This document shows, piece by piece, positions 44,838 to 54,600 of a stretch of 64,000 nt of DNA. Both the position numbers and the translations under genes were made by a program. This stretch comes from JASFHF01 sp050123375 (GTDB taxonomy: Bacteria; Pseudomonadota; Gammaproteobacteria; UBA12402). Below the pieces are notes generated by a model. It saw only the letters and a list, made by a program, of their open reading frames with translations, did no database searches and was not told where the DNA came from. The stretch is taken from positions 68,094 through 132,093 of the forward strand of contig JASFHF010000001.1 in NCBI GenBank assembly GCA_050123375.1, given 5' to 3'. How positions within the stretch are numbered: the first letter of the stretch is position 1; each line of letters starts with the position of its first letter.

Positions 44838-45607
44838 TACCCAGTAAACAAACCAATTATTTTCGTATTGGCTCTTTTGTTATGCTCGGTATCGGCTTGA
44901 TTATTTTGGGCATTATTTTACTAAGCTCCGGCAGATTATTTACCAGAACCATTACGGTAGAAACATATTTTAGCGAATCAATTCAAGGCCTATCTGATGG
45001 TTCACCAGTAAAATACCGCGGTGTAGAAATTGGTCATATAAATAAAATTTCTTTTGTGCACCAAATATATAAACCAAATAATTTACAAACACAAGATGCA
45101 TATAGCCGTTATGTTTATGTTGAAATGATCATTACTCCAAATGTGTTTACCAAAAGTGTAAAAATACCAATCAAAAATATTATTCAGCACGATGTTAGCC
45201 AGGGCCTAAGAATCAAACTTGCTTTACAAGGATTAACCGGAAATGCATACTTGGAATTAAATTTTGTTGATCCACAAACCAATATTCCATTGCATATTGA
45301 TTGGAAACCAAAAAATTATTACATTCCTTCAGCTCCAAGCACCTTAACCCAATTTAGCGACAATGCACAAATTATTTTAGAAAAACTAAAAAAAGTACAT
45401 TTTCAAAAAATAGGTAATAATACTATCGAGCTAATGCAGCGGGTTAATTATTTACTATCACAAACTGAACAGCAATTACAAAACTCTATTAATAACAGCG
45501 CCATTGTTGCCGAAAATTTACGAGCTTTTTCTGGGAGAGTTAAAAATGCACCCTCACAAATTTTATTTGGCCAGGCGCCTCCAAAATTAAACCCAGGTAA
45601 ATTATGA
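44834..45607 (+). CDS. MCE-domain substrate-binding protein (MlaD family)
   Basis: 257-residue periplasmic protein anchored by one N-terminal membrane segment (IGSFVMLGIGLIILGIILLSSG, about 11-32), followed by the MCE domain (TYFSESIQGLSDGSPVKYRGVEIGHINKISF, about 44-75; YLELNFVDP). It forms the hexameric lipid-binding ring of the transporter. It is longer than E. coli MlaD (183): the C-terminal ~100 residues are helical, as in the needle-like PqiB/YebT relatives, but there is only one MCE domain. Confidence 0.92.
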   Translation: MIPSKQTNYFRIGSFVMLGIGLIILGIILLSSGRLFTRTITVETYFSESIQGLSDGSPVKYRGVEIGHINKISFVHQIYKPNNLQTQDAYSRYVYVEMIITPNVFTKSVKIPIKNIIQHDVSQGLRIKLALQGLTGNAYLELNFVDPQTNIPLHIDWKPKNYYIPSAPSTLTQFSDNAQIILEKLKKVHFQKIGNNTIELMQRVNYLLSQTEQQLQNSINNSAIVAENLRAFSGRVKNAPSQILFGQAPPKLNPGKL

Positions 45608-46212
45608 AACTAAAACTTTCTTACATATTCGCTTTATTCTGCAGTATTATATGCAGTGGATGCATCATGACTTCTAGTTATCCTGTACCAAACAAATACA
45701 TGTTAAGCGTTAAAACACCTAAAAAAATGACCTCTTACCCATTGAAACAAAATTTATTTGTTCACAGCACCACGGTAACTCCACAATTTGCCAACGTTAA
45801 TTTTGTTTACCGCACCAGTAAAATTGACTACTTAACTGACTATTACAACGAATTCTTCACTTTACCTGCAAATCTAATTAACCAAGCAATCACCAAATAT
45901 TTAAGCGGCACCAATATATTTAGGTTCGTAACCAATGAGCAATATCTCATAAAAATCAGATACTTATTAACATCCGAAGTTACCGAATTATATGCAGATT
46001 ATCGTGATCGCAATTGCCCTAAAGCGGTAATGAAAATTCAATTTAATTTATTTAGAAATTCGCACGGTAAGAATATTATGCTGTTCAACAAAACTTTATC
46101 CGCTGCCGCACCACTGCGATACAAAGACAGCAAAAGTTTAGTTAATGCATGGAACGTGGATTTAGAAATTATTTTGCGCCGCTTATCTTACAATCTACGT
46201 AAAGTTCGTTAA
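45604..46212 (+). CDS. ABC-transporter auxiliary lipoprotein (PqiC/DUF330-like)
   Basis: 202-residue lipoprotein. Signal peptide LSYIFALFCSIICSGC with lipobox ICSGC (Cys20). The body (PNKYMLSV.., VYRTSKIDYLTDYYNEFFTLPANLINQAITKYLSGTNIFRFV) fits the ABC-type transport auxiliary component family, which includes PqiC, found as the last gene of MCE operons. Overlaps the preceding gene by 4 bp. Likely the outer-membrane-side partner of the MCE ring. MlaC and MlaB homologues are not in the operon. Confidence 0.82.
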   Translation: MKLKLSYIFALFCSIICSGCIMTSSYPVPNKYMLSVKTPKKMTSYPLKQNLFVHSTTVTPQFANVNFVYRTSKIDYLTDYYNEFFTLPANLINQAITKYLSGTNIFRFVTNEQYLIKIRYLLTSEVTELYADYRDRNCPKAVMKIQFNLFRNSHGKNIMLFNKTLSAAAPLRYKDSKSLVNAWNVDLEIILRRLSYNLRKVR

Positions 46213-46235
46213 GATCACAACTGTTATACCGGACC

Positions 46236-46290
46236 TGTCATCCCGCGGCTCACCCGCGGGATCCAGGTATAAAATTTCGGGATCCAGGCC
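46236..46290. repeat. P2-family repeat upstream of eno
   Basis: GTCATCCCGCGGCTCACCCGCGGGATCCAGGT followed by TTTCGGGATCCAGGCCG: the first arm region of a P2 palindrome, with a partial direct repeat of its GGGATCCAGG tip rather than a full inverse arm. A rearranged P2 copy about 90 bp before the enolase start. Confidence 0.75.
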
Positions 46291-46382
46291 GTTTGTCTGT
46301 TTTTTTTCATGCAAACCTGGAGTTCAACCCCAAAATTGCATAAAATGAGCCTTTAAACAATATCTCAATTAAGGAATAAGCA

Positions 46383-47663
46383 ATGTCTAAAATTAACGCA
46401 ATCATCGGTCGCGAAGTAATAGATTCCCGCGGCAATCCCACCGTAGAAGCTGAAATTAAACTAGAATCCGGCGCTATTGGCCGCGGGATTTCACCTTCTG
46501 GAGCATCAACCGGCTCACGTGAAGCATTAGAGCTGCGTGACGGCGACAAAAAACGCTACCTCGGTAAAGGTGTGTTAAAAGCAGTAGAACATATCAACAC
46601 CTCAATTAAAGACGCTTTACTACAGCAAGATGCGACTCAGCAAGTACAAATCGACCAAATCATGATTAATCTTGACGGAACCGAAAACAAAGAAAGCTTG
46701 GGCGCCAACGCCATGCTGGCGGTCTCTTTAGCATGTGCTAAAGCAGCAGCTCAGGAAGCCGGTTTACCATTATTTCGTTACTTAGGAGGTAATGCACCAT
46801 TTATTATGCCATTACCAATGATGAACATCTTAAATGGCGGATCCCACGCAGACAATAATGTCGATATTCAAGAATTTATGATTCTACCAGTAGGTGCGCC
46901 GAATATCCGTGAAGCAGTTCGTTATGGCGCTGAAATTTTTCACGCATTAAAATCCGTATTAAAAAGCAAAGGACTAAATACCAATGTTGGTGACGAAGGC
47001 GGTTTTGCACCAGATTTATCATCAAACCATGAAGCCATTGATGTAATTTTACAAGCAATCGACAAAGCCGGTTATAAAGCCGGTGAAGACATTTACCTAG
47101 GACTTGACATCGCTGCTTCAGAGTTTTACCGCGACGGTAAATATCATTTAGCATCGGAAAATAAAGTATTAGATGCTGCCGAATTTACCGATTATTTAGA
47201 AGATTGGGTAAAACAATATCCATTAATTTCTATTGAAGACGCAATGGCAGAAAATGATTGGGATGGCTGGAAAATCTTCACCGAACGTTTAGGCAAGAAA
47301 ATCCAAATAGTCGGCGATGATTTATTCGTAACTAATACTAAAATTTTAGCACGCGGTATTAAAAACAACATTGCCAATGCAATATTAATCAAATTAAACC
47401 AAATCGGCACTGTAACTGAAACTATAGCAGCAATTAAAATGGCAAAAGAGGCAAATTATGGCACAGTGGTTTCACACCGTTCTGGTGAAACTGAAGACAC
47501 TTCGATTGCCGATTTAGCGGTAGCAACCGGTGCGGGACAAATCAAAACCGGTTCACTATCACGTACCGACCGCATCGCAAAATATAATCAGCTAATCCGC
47601 ATTGAAGAAATGCTTGGCAATCAAGCAGAGTTTTTCGGCAAAGCGTTATTGAACATGTTGTAA
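46383..47663 (+). CDS. eno: Enolase
   Basis: 426-residue glycolytic enzyme: 2-phosphoglycerate to phosphoenolpyruvate. Standard sequence: MSKINAIIGREVIDSRGNPTVEAEI, ISPSGASTGSREALELRDGD, metal ligands in LDIAASEFY and ISIEDAMAENDW and VGDDLFVTN, LIKLNQIGTVTETI, and SHRSGETEDTSIADLAVATGAGQIKTGS. Normal length. Monocistronic; its usual partners pyrG, kdsA and ftsB are absent. A decayed copy of its last ~60 bases lies 2.1 kb downstream in the same orientation (49773-49825). Confidence 0.97.
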   Translation: MSKINAIIGREVIDSRGNPTVEAEIKLESGAIGRGISPSGASTGSREALELRDGDKKRYLGKGVLKAVEHINTSIKDALLQQDATQQVQIDQIMINLDGTENKESLGANAMLAVSLACAKAAAQEAGLPLFRYLGGNAPFIMPLPMMNILNGGSHADNNVDIQEFMILPVGAPNIREAVRYGAEIFHALKSVLKSKGLNTNVGDEGGFAPDLSSNHEAIDVILQAIDKAGYKAGEDIYLGLDIAASEFYRDGKYHLASENKVLDAAEFTDYLEDWVKQYPLISIEDAMAENDWDGWKIFTERLGKKIQIVGDDLFVTNTKILARGIKNNIANAILIKLNQIGTVTETIAAIKMAKEANYGTVVSHRSGETEDTSIADLAVATGAGQIKTGSLSRTDRIAKYNQLIRIEEMLGNQAEFFGKALLNML

Positions 47664-47749
47664 AATCACTAGTTCCAATTTAACAGCAAATTATTAGTGT
47701 TTCTATAGATCTCTGCAAAGTCTTTGCCCGCACAGCGGAGGTGCGAAAA

Positions 47750-49633
47750 CTAAGTAACCTCAAAAAAGAGCACACTCGGATCATCATGAATTATAACTCG
47801 GCGATGCTTCTTTAAATAAGGCGTGCTAAATATATTTTTTTGCAAAAATTCTAACACGTGCTGTTCTTGTTCTTCCTTAAAACCAATTAATTGCGTGCTA
47901 GGCAATCCGTCAGCAACTTCCAATGGTTGGCCAAACTTTTCTGCTATGCCTTTTTTCTGCATCAAATGATCTGCAACCAAAAATTTATCAATTAAAAAGT
48001 ATTGCGGCTGCTGCGTTTCAATCAACTTGCGCACTGTATCTGCATTAACAAAATTAACTGTCGCGGTATGCCCAGAGAACCCCGGTAAAAAATTAAGCGG
48101 AACATAGTTGGTCATGATCTTATATGGTTTTATCTTGTTGCTGGCAAAATAGCTATAAATTCCTCTCACAATTGGCGACAAAGCACCTAAACGCACTTTA
48201 TACACAACCTGTCTGTTATACAAAACTTGCTGACTGAAAACAAAATTATATCCACATAAAACCACCAGTAAAGCCGCCACCAAACCAATATAAAACTTAT
48301 ATGTATAGTTTATAAATAATTTATACAGCCGCAATAAAATATTATGTAAACCAAATCCTAATACGATGCTTACCAAAGGAATTAACCACGCCAGATTTCT
48401 TAAATCATAAGCAAATCCGATCGCCCAAACCAAAAAATATGGAATAATGAACCAGCAAACTAATGAACGTGCTAAGCGGCTATTTACCGCTCCGTAAATC
48501 ATAACGAATAATAAAAATGCGCAAACAAAAATATTTTTTAGCGCAGCTACTATCAATTGTACCGCAAAATGTAACCGCTGCAATATAGTAAATTTATAGT
48601 AAGAATTAATTGCCAACATATTAAAAATATGTGTTGTATGCAAATGACGAGCAAATACTAATAATTTATATCCATACCACGGCGCCACTAAAATTATAAT
48701 TAAAGCAACCATTACACTAATAATTTTTATTTTAGCATGCGTAAAGAAAAGTTTGTTATCACGCAATACCATAGCATAGGCATAAAAAGTATATAATAAC
48801 GCAACATATAAGCCAGCTTGCTTGGTAAGCGCTGCGCCTGCTACAACAATTGCACCTAAAAATAAACGCTTACGTATGACTGTTGCAGCATTTTCATTTA
48901 CACTAATAAATAGCAAATACAGTGATATTGTAACCATAAAGGCGCAAGCAGTATCTGCATAACCACCAAAACTAGCCCGTCCTAAAATTAGGTAAAATAA
49001 CAACATTGCACAAAATACACTTATGGTATAAGCAAAGTTTTTTAATCGAACCCTCAAATCAAATAAAATAAAAAGTATCGCTAACGGAAATAAACCCACC
49101 ATCCATTTAGCAAATAATTCAATTTTGCCGGCGGTAAACACATAACTTAATGACCAATTAACTGGCAATAACTGTGGATATAACCAAGAACCAACAGGAA
49201 TTTTACCATGAGACCAAATTAACGCCCATTTATTCCAGCGAAATACTGAATCTGAAAATGCAAATATAGGAGAAAACGGATTAACTACATAATAAAATCC
49301 ATAGTATAAAATCACTAACAAAAACACAAATTGCAAATCACGAATACTTCCAGTCAAAAACTCAGATGACTTAGATAAGTTATTAAAATAACCATATTTC
49401 CACAAACATACGCAAGCAATTACTTCAATAAAAAATAATAAATATAACAGTACTGGACTATAAATGTGAAACAAAACTGCGATTAATACCACAAAATAAT
49501 TTATCACAAGCGCCAAAGCAAAAGAAACCAAACCGGTTTTAATAACTCCGCCTGCATCACGCAAATAAACCAATAAAATAAAACCAGGCAAAAAACAAAT
49601 TTGAATCAGAGCTAATATTCCTAATAAAAACAT
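47750..49633 (-). CDS. Polytopic membrane protein, GT-C glycosyltransferase-like
   Basis: 627 residues with about 12 membrane segments in the first 470 and a soluble C-terminal domain (about 480-627). Between the early segments is a periplasmic loop VNPFSPIFAFSDSVFRWNKWALIWSHGKIPVGSWL (about 117-150), whose acidic residue and following Trp-rich stretch resemble the catalytic loop of GT-C fold enzymes (ArnT/PMT type), which use polyprenyl-phosphate sugars. This is a resemblance in layout, not a firm family match. A strong AGGAGGT site precedes the ATG. It runs opposite to eno and is flanked by eno 3' end sequence on both sides, which suggests it was brought in. Confidence 0.65.
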   Translation of the reverse strand: MFLLGILALIQICFLPGFILLVYLRDAGGVIKTGLVSFALALVINYFVVLIAVLFHIYSPVLLYLLFFIEVIACVCLWKYGYFNNLSKSSEFLTGSIRDLQFVFLLVILYYGFYYVVNPFSPIFAFSDSVFRWNKWALIWSHGKIPVGSWLYPQLLPVNWSLSYVFTAGKIELFAKWMVGLFPLAILFILFDLRVRLKNFAYTISVFCAMLLFYLILGRASFGGYADTACAFMVTISLYLLFISVNENAATVIRKRLFLGAIVVAGAALTKQAGLYVALLYTFYAYAMVLRDNKLFFTHAKIKIISVMVALIIILVAPWYGYKLLVFARHLHTTHIFNMLAINSYYKFTILQRLHFAVQLIVAALKNIFVCAFLLFVMIYGAVNSRLARSLVCWFIIPYFLVWAIGFAYDLRNLAWLIPLVSIVLGFGLHNILLRLYKLFINYTYKFYIGLVAALLVVLCGYNFVFSQQVLYNRQVVYKVRLGALSPIVRGIYSYFASNKIKPYKIMTNYVPLNFLPGFSGHTATVNFVNADTVRKLIETQQPQYFLIDKFLVADHLMQKKGIAEKFGQPLEVADGLPSTQLIGFKEEQEQHVLEFLQKNIFSTPYLKKHRRVIIHDDPSVLFFEVT

Positions 49634-49909
49634 AACATTTACCTCCTATGTATCATCCCTTTTCAAAAACTCGTGGCGCATCAGCCCACGGCTTGACTGT
49701 GAGAGATTATACACAAAAAACTATTTATATGGAAATAGATGTTCATAAAAAATCGTATTCTGCAGCAATAATATCCGCATTGAAGAAATGCTTGGCAATC
49801 AGACAGAGCTTCTTTATTGAACATGCAAATTACATCTTCTAAATCCTGAGATTCTTCTAGATATGATTTTTATCATGTATAGCCGAATCTTTCCATTTTT
49901 TTTATTTTT
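49634..49909. other. Spacer with relict sequence upstream of an effector-like gene
   Basis: Non-coding stretch between two divergent genes. It contains the enolase 3' remnant (49773-49825). A 64-codon open frame (49648-49842) runs through that remnant in another frame and is not a credible gene. A stretch at 49690-49697 (CGGCTTGACT) faintly recalls P2 arms. Confidence 0.5.
49773..49825 (+). pseudogene. Decayed fragment of the enolase 3' end
   Basis: Matches eno 47595-47657: ATCCGCATTGAAGAAATGCT and the next bases TGGCAATCA are identical, then GACAGAGCTT for AGCAGAGTTT, an 11-bp deletion, and TTATTGAACATG identical. Same orientation as eno. Too short and damaged to be functional. Confidence 0.9.
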
Positions 49910-49942
49910 GTTAATAAAACCTTAAGAATTAGCGAGTATCAT
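49910..49942 (+). promoter_or_regulatory. PmrA-like double box and -10 element before the gene at 50016
   Basis: GTTAATAAAACCTTAAGAAT (49910-49929): half-sites GTTAA and CTTAA 11 bp apart, then TATCAT at 49937-49942, 16 bp after the start of the second half-site. Same geometry as the boxes at 19592 and 40883. Confidence 0.65.
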
Positions 49943-50015
49943 TTGTACTACACGGCGATATTCGCTGTTAAATAAGAAATATCGATTAAAAAATTAAAAA
50001 ACAAGGAGTATGACT

Positions 50016-51029
50016 ATGAAGATAATTTTTATACAAAAAAATAGTAAGCTACATGTAGTAAACAAAGATAACCTGAAAGAGTCAATGCAAAACTTCTCAC
50101 AGAAATTATGTGATACTTTAAATGGTTTGCATAACTACTTTAATGACCAAGCAAATGACCAAGTAAATAATTTAAAATTCCTTGGATTTACACAAGGTGT
50201 TCTTTCTTCCATTCATCATATAGAAGATACAAAAGATGCTATTTTATCTATGCTGGAAAAATTAAAACATATTATTACACTGGATTGCATTAATCACAAG
50301 ATGATATCTATAAAAGATAATAAAACCCTCACAGAGAATGATGAATTACTAGTTAAAATTAGCAACGATGTGATTTCGTTTGAACACAAAAGCAAGAAGA
50401 TAGAATGCCCATTTATAATTTGGATTTCTGAGCAGTTGTCCGAATTTATGAAATTAGCTTTTCGGGAAAATGAAAATGAACAACATAAATTTTTAACCGA
50501 AAATGGATTTCAGCGTGAAAAAAATACCTATACCATAAAAGACACATTTAAAAGATTATGTAAAGATTGTATATCTATGATAAAAAAAATTATGGAACTA
50601 GCACAACAAAAAAATGAACCTGCTAAAATCTCAAAAATTCATAATACATATCTTAATAAAATGTTTAACAACATTATTCAAGGTAATGTTAAATTGCAAG
50701 ATCCTCTGCATAATCTAACTCTACACACTATTTCTTACATGAAAAATGCGAAGATTTATCCCGAAGAAAAAATAATACAGACAAAGAAAGAGATTAACAA
50801 ACCAAAACCACATCCAATCCTGCTTCTTTTTAAAAACATCAAAGAATTATGTGATATGGCTAATAAAATTTTTACACCTAAAAAGAAGAAAACCAAACAA
50901 GAAACAATCCCCTCCATCTTCTCCCCGAAAAAAGAAAAAAAAGACGATGGTGGTGAAAATTTACTAGAACCTATTAGCAAAAAACTTTTGAACCCTGATA
51001 ATACAAAACAAAACTCGAATAAAATTTAA
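50016..51029 (+). CDS. Unknown hydrophilic protein, candidate effector
   Basis: 337 residues from the ATG at 50016 (MKIIFIQKNSKLHVVNKDN); an ATG two codons earlier is too close to the AAGGAG site. No family recognised. Mostly helical and charged, with Cys at several positions, a region ILLLFKNIKELCDMANKIF (about 270-288), and a C-terminal tail of Lys-rich repeats, SIFSPKKEKK and TPKKKKTKQ (about 290-315). No signal peptide or membrane segment. A PmrA-type promoter lies upstream. Its isolated position and composition match the other candidate effectors in this window; function is unknown. Confidence 0.7.
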   Translation: MKIIFIQKNSKLHVVNKDNLKESMQNFSQKLCDTLNGLHNYFNDQANDQVNNLKFLGFTQGVLSSIHHIEDTKDAILSMLEKLKHIITLDCINHKMISIKDNKTLTENDELLVKISNDVISFEHKSKKIECPFIIWISEQLSEFMKLAFRENENEQHKFLTENGFQREKNTYTIKDTFKRLCKDCISMIKKIMELAQQKNEPAKISKIHNTYLNKMFNNIIQGNVKLQDPLHNLTLHTISYMKNAKIYPEEKIIQTKKEINKPKPHPILLLFKNIKELCDMANKIFTPKKKKTKQETIPSIFSPKKEKKDDGGENLLEPISKKLLNPDNTKQNSNKI

Positions 51030-51038
51030 ACTGATCAA

Positions 51039-51064
51039 GTCCCCCGCGTAAATGCGGGGGAACT
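51039..51064. terminator. GC-rich hairpin between the convergent gene at 50016 and dnaE
   Basis: AGTCCCCCGC and GCGGGGGAACT pair around TAAAT. It lies between convergent genes and could terminate transcription from either side, but neither strand shows a T-run after it, so it may instead be a small repeat. Confidence 0.4.
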
Positions 51065-51088
51065 TACCGCTATAACTTTAAACTGCAT

Positions 51089-54000
51089 TCAATAACAAAC
51101 ACGAACCACATAATCACCAAAAGTGTCACGCAAATTGGTAAGTAAATCATCAGTCGGTGCAATCCGCCATTGTTTATCTAGAGGAAGTAAAGCGCGTGCA
51201 TTATCTTTCACATACGCAATGCACACTTTACAATTACCACCGCGATATTGTCTTAATATATTGGACAAAGATTTAATTTCCTGAGACAGATCCTGTTTTT
51301 TATACGTATCGTGACCTGCAAAATCTATCAACAAAAACTTGGCATAAATTTCCCGTGCGGCAGCAATAGTAAAAATCTTATTGGCGCTGATTTTATAACC
51401 ACCACTATATTCATCGACACTAGCTTCGCCTTCAACCACCAATAAATTATCTTTTGCAATCAAATCACGATATTCCTGATATACATCAGCAAACACCGCA
51501 ACTTCAATTCTAGCATTTTGATCAGCTAAACTAATAAATGCCATGCGATCCCCTCGTCTGGTATTCATTAAACGTAATGCTGTTACCAACCCTGCCACTC
51601 TAACCGTTGATTCATTACGCGGATTTAATTTTGCAATCTCACTGGTTGTGATATATTCCAGTTCCTCTGTATACTGCGTTAGCGGATGACCACTAAAATA
51701 AAAACCTAAAGTTTCTTTTTCAAACAACAATCGCTGATTCTCAGTCCACGGTTCAGCTTTGGTATATTCAACACTACTTAATTCCGCTGCATCTAATAAA
51801 TTACCAAACAAATCACATTGACCACGTTCAGTATTTTGCAAATGCTGTTCCGCTGCACGTATTGCATTATCAATCGAAGCTAACATTTCCGCACGGCTTT
51901 GCCCCAATTCATCCATCGCACCTGACTTAATCAACGCCTCCAAAACTCGGCGATTAACTTTGCGTAAATCAATTTTTTTGCAAAAATTAAATAGATCTGT
52001 AAATTCCTTTTCTTGTCTTACCGCTAAAATACTTTCAATTGCAGCTTCACCCACGCCTTTAATCGCGCCCAAACCAAAAACAATTTCACCAGCATCACTT
52101 ACCGTAAATTTATATTCACTCAAATTTATGTTTGGCTTATTTACTGTTAATTTCATCGCGCGGCATTCTTCGATAAAAATTACCATCTTGTCAGTATTAT
52201 CCATATCCGAGGACAACACCGCCGCCATAAATTCCGCTGGATAATGCGCTTTAAGCCATGCTGTTTGATATGCAAGTAAAGCATATGCTGCTGAATGTGA
52301 TTTATTAAATCCATAACCGGCAAATTTTTCCATCAAATCAAAAATAGCAGTTGCTTTATATTCTGACACACCATTTCGAATCGCACCTTTCACAAACACT
52401 TCACGCTGTTGCGCCATTTCTTCCGGCTTTTTCTTACCCATCGCGCGCCGCAAAATATCCGCACCGCCTAACGAATATCCCGCTAAAATCTGCGCAATCT
52501 GCATTACCTGCTCTTGATATAAAATTACGCCATTAGTTGGTTTTAAAATCGGAATTAATTTCTCGTGTGGATATTCAACTCTGGCACGGCCATGTTTACG
52601 ATTAATAAAATCATCTACCATGCCTGACTGCAATGGCCCGGGACGAAACAATGCAACCAACGCAATAATTTCTTCAAAACAATCCGGCTGCAGCCGCTTA
52701 ACTAAATCTTTCATGCCGCGCGATTCTAATTGAAACACCGCCGTAGTTTTACACGCCTTTAATAAAGAAAAAGTTTTGGGATCATCCGTTGGAATCAAAG
52801 AAATATCAATCGGCTCCTGGTTATTTTTAGCCCGCGCCCGATTTATGGTTTGCATCGCCCAATCAATAATGGTTAATGTGCGCAAACCCAAAAAGTCAAA
52901 TTTAACTAATCCGACTGCTTCAACATCATATTTATCAAATTGAGTTACTAAATTTTTTCCTCCGGGTTCACAATATAGCGGCGAAAAATCAGTTAATATT
53001 GTTGGCGCAATTACAACTCCACCCGCATGTTTCCCAGCATTACGTACAATTCCTTCAAGCTTGCGAGCTAAATCAATTAAATTTTTAACTTCTGGATCTT
53101 GCTCATAAAGTTCTAATAAAACTTCGTCTTGTTCTAATGCACGCTCTAAAGTGATCCCAAGCTCAAATGGAATTAATTTTGCAATCTTATCAACATAACT
53201 ATAACTGTGCCCTAAAACTCTGCCAACATCGCGCACCACCGCACGCGCCGCCATCGTACCATAAGTAATAATTTGTGAAACACTTTCACGGCCGTACTTT
53301 TGTGCAACATAATCAATCACTCGATCACGCCCGTCCATACAAAAATCAATATCAAAATCCGGCATCGAAATACGTTCAGAATTTAAAAAACGCTCAAACA
53401 ACAAATCATATTTTAACGGATCAAGGTCGGTTATTCCTAAAGCATAAGCTACTAATGAACCCGCACCTGAACCTCGCCCAGGTCCCACCGGCACACCATT
53501 ATCTTTCGCCCATTGAATAAAATCCGCAACAATCAAAAAATATCCGGCAAAACCCATCTGATTAATAACTTTTAATTCAAGCTCTAAACGTTCAATATAA
53601 GGATCACTATTTTCAACAGATAATATTTTTAAACGCTGCTGTAAACCTGCCCGGGAAGTTTTAGCAAAATATTCTTCAGTCGACATATTTTTTTCCGGCA
53701 CCGGAAAATCCGGCAAAAAGTTTTGATCAAGCCCTAAAATCAAACTGCAGCGTTTAGCAATTTCAACCGTATTCTCAATTGCAGAAGGAATATCAGAAAA
53801 CAATTTAATCATCTCGGAAGACGTACGCAAATACTGTTGATTACTATAATCACGCGGCCTGCGCGCATCATTCAACAACCAACCACCATGAATACATACA
53901 CGTGCTTCATGTGCTTCAAAATCATTTTGACGAATAAAACAAACATCATTAGTCGCAACTACCGGCGCTTTAAATTCAATCGCCAAACTCAATGCCTGAT

Positions 54001-54544
54001 TAATGTATTCTTCTTCATGCGCACGGCCGGTACGTTGTAACTCTAAATAAAAACGTTCAGGAAACAATTCCATCCAATTACGCAAATATTCTTTAGCAAC
54101 TTGCTGATTATTAGCTAACAGCATATTACCAATATCACCTGCCAAACCTGCCGACAACGCAATTAAACCGTTTGCATTTTCCGCAAACCAACTACGCTTA
54201 ACGATTGATTTATCAAGATGCTGATTTTCAACATACGCGCGCGAAATTAATTTAATTAAATTTTTATAGCCTTCCGTATTTTGACATAGCAACACCAACC
54301 GAAATGGTTTGTCCTGATCTTCAGGATTTTCTACCCAAACATCACAGCCAATAATCGGTTTTACTCCTGCAGCTAAAGCCGCACGATAAAACTTTACCAT
54401 ACCGAATAAATTCGACTGATCAGTAACAGCGGCAGCCGGCATATTCAATTCTTTAGCTTGCTGCAATAATGCAGGAATGCGCACAATACCATCAACAATA
54501 GAATATTCTGAATGTACATGTAGATGGATGAATTGATCAGTCAT
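51089..54544 (-). CDS. dnaE: DNA polymerase III subunit alpha
   Basis: 1151-residue replicative polymerase (E. coli 1160). N-terminal PHP domain (FIHLHVHSEYSIVDGIV, AAVTDQSNLFGMVKFYRAA), polymerase core with VGPGRGSGAGSLVAYALGITDLDPLKYDLLFERFLNSERISMPDFDIDFCMDGRDRVIDYV (catalytic Asp pair in PDFDID, about 393-398), the third Asp in the GGVVIAPT..TDFSPLY region, and C-terminal OB and tau-binding domains. Encoded ahead of pgeF on the same strand order. No Shine-Dalgarno visible at ATG 54544. Confidence 0.97.
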   Translation of the reverse strand: MTDQFIHLHVHSEYSIVDGIVRIPALLQQAKELNMPAAAVTDQSNLFGMVKFYRAALAAGVKPIIGCDVWVENPEDQDKPFRLVLLCQNTEGYKNLIKLISRAYVENQHLDKSIVKRSWFAENANGLIALSAGLAGDIGNMLLANNQQVAKEYLRNWMELFPERFYLELQRTGRAHEEEYINQALSLAIEFKAPVVATNDVCFIRQNDFEAHEARVCIHGGWLLNDARRPRDYSNQQYLRTSSEMIKLFSDIPSAIENTVEIAKRCSLILGLDQNFLPDFPVPEKNMSTEEYFAKTSRAGLQQRLKILSVENSDPYIERLELELKVINQMGFAGYFLIVADFIQWAKDNGVPVGPGRGSGAGSLVAYALGITDLDPLKYDLLFERFLNSERISMPDFDIDFCMDGRDRVIDYVAQKYGRESVSQIITYGTMAARAVVRDVGRVLGHSYSYVDKIAKLIPFELGITLERALEQDEVLLELYEQDPEVKNLIDLARKLEGIVRNAGKHAGGVVIAPTILTDFSPLYCEPGGKNLVTQFDKYDVEAVGLVKFDFLGLRTLTIIDWAMQTINRARAKNNQEPIDISLIPTDDPKTFSLLKACKTTAVFQLESRGMKDLVKRLQPDCFEEIIALVALFRPGPLQSGMVDDFINRKHGRARVEYPHEKLIPILKPTNGVILYQEQVMQIAQILAGYSLGGADILRRAMGKKKPEEMAQQREVFVKGAIRNGVSEYKATAIFDLMEKFAGYGFNKSHSAAYALLAYQTAWLKAHYPAEFMAAVLSSDMDNTDKMVIFIEECRAMKLTVNKPNINLSEYKFTVSDAGEIVFGLGAIKGVGEAAIESILAVRQEKEFTDLFNFCKKIDLRKVNRRVLEALIKSGAMDELGQSRAEMLASIDNAIRAAEQHLQNTERGQCDLFGNLLDAAELSSVEYTKAEPWTENQRLLFEKETLGFYFSGHPLTQYTEELEYITTSEIAKLNPRNESTVRVAGLVTALRLMNTRRGDRMAFISLADQNARIEVAVFADVYQEYRDLIAKDNLLVVEGEASVDEYSGGYKISANKIFTIAAAREIYAKFLLIDFAGHDTYKKQDLSQEIKSLSNILRQYRGGNCKVCIAYVKDNARALLPLDKQWRIAPTDDLLTNLRDTFGDYVVRVCY

Positions 54545-54600
54545 AGCTGAACATGCTATAGGTTTTTATCAATAAATACAAGATTGGAACTCACCCCCTG

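Noticed and set aside
49648..49842. 64-codon open frame between the membrane gene and the effector-like gene
   Set aside because: It runs through the decayed eno fragment in a different frame, has no ribosome site and no family features.
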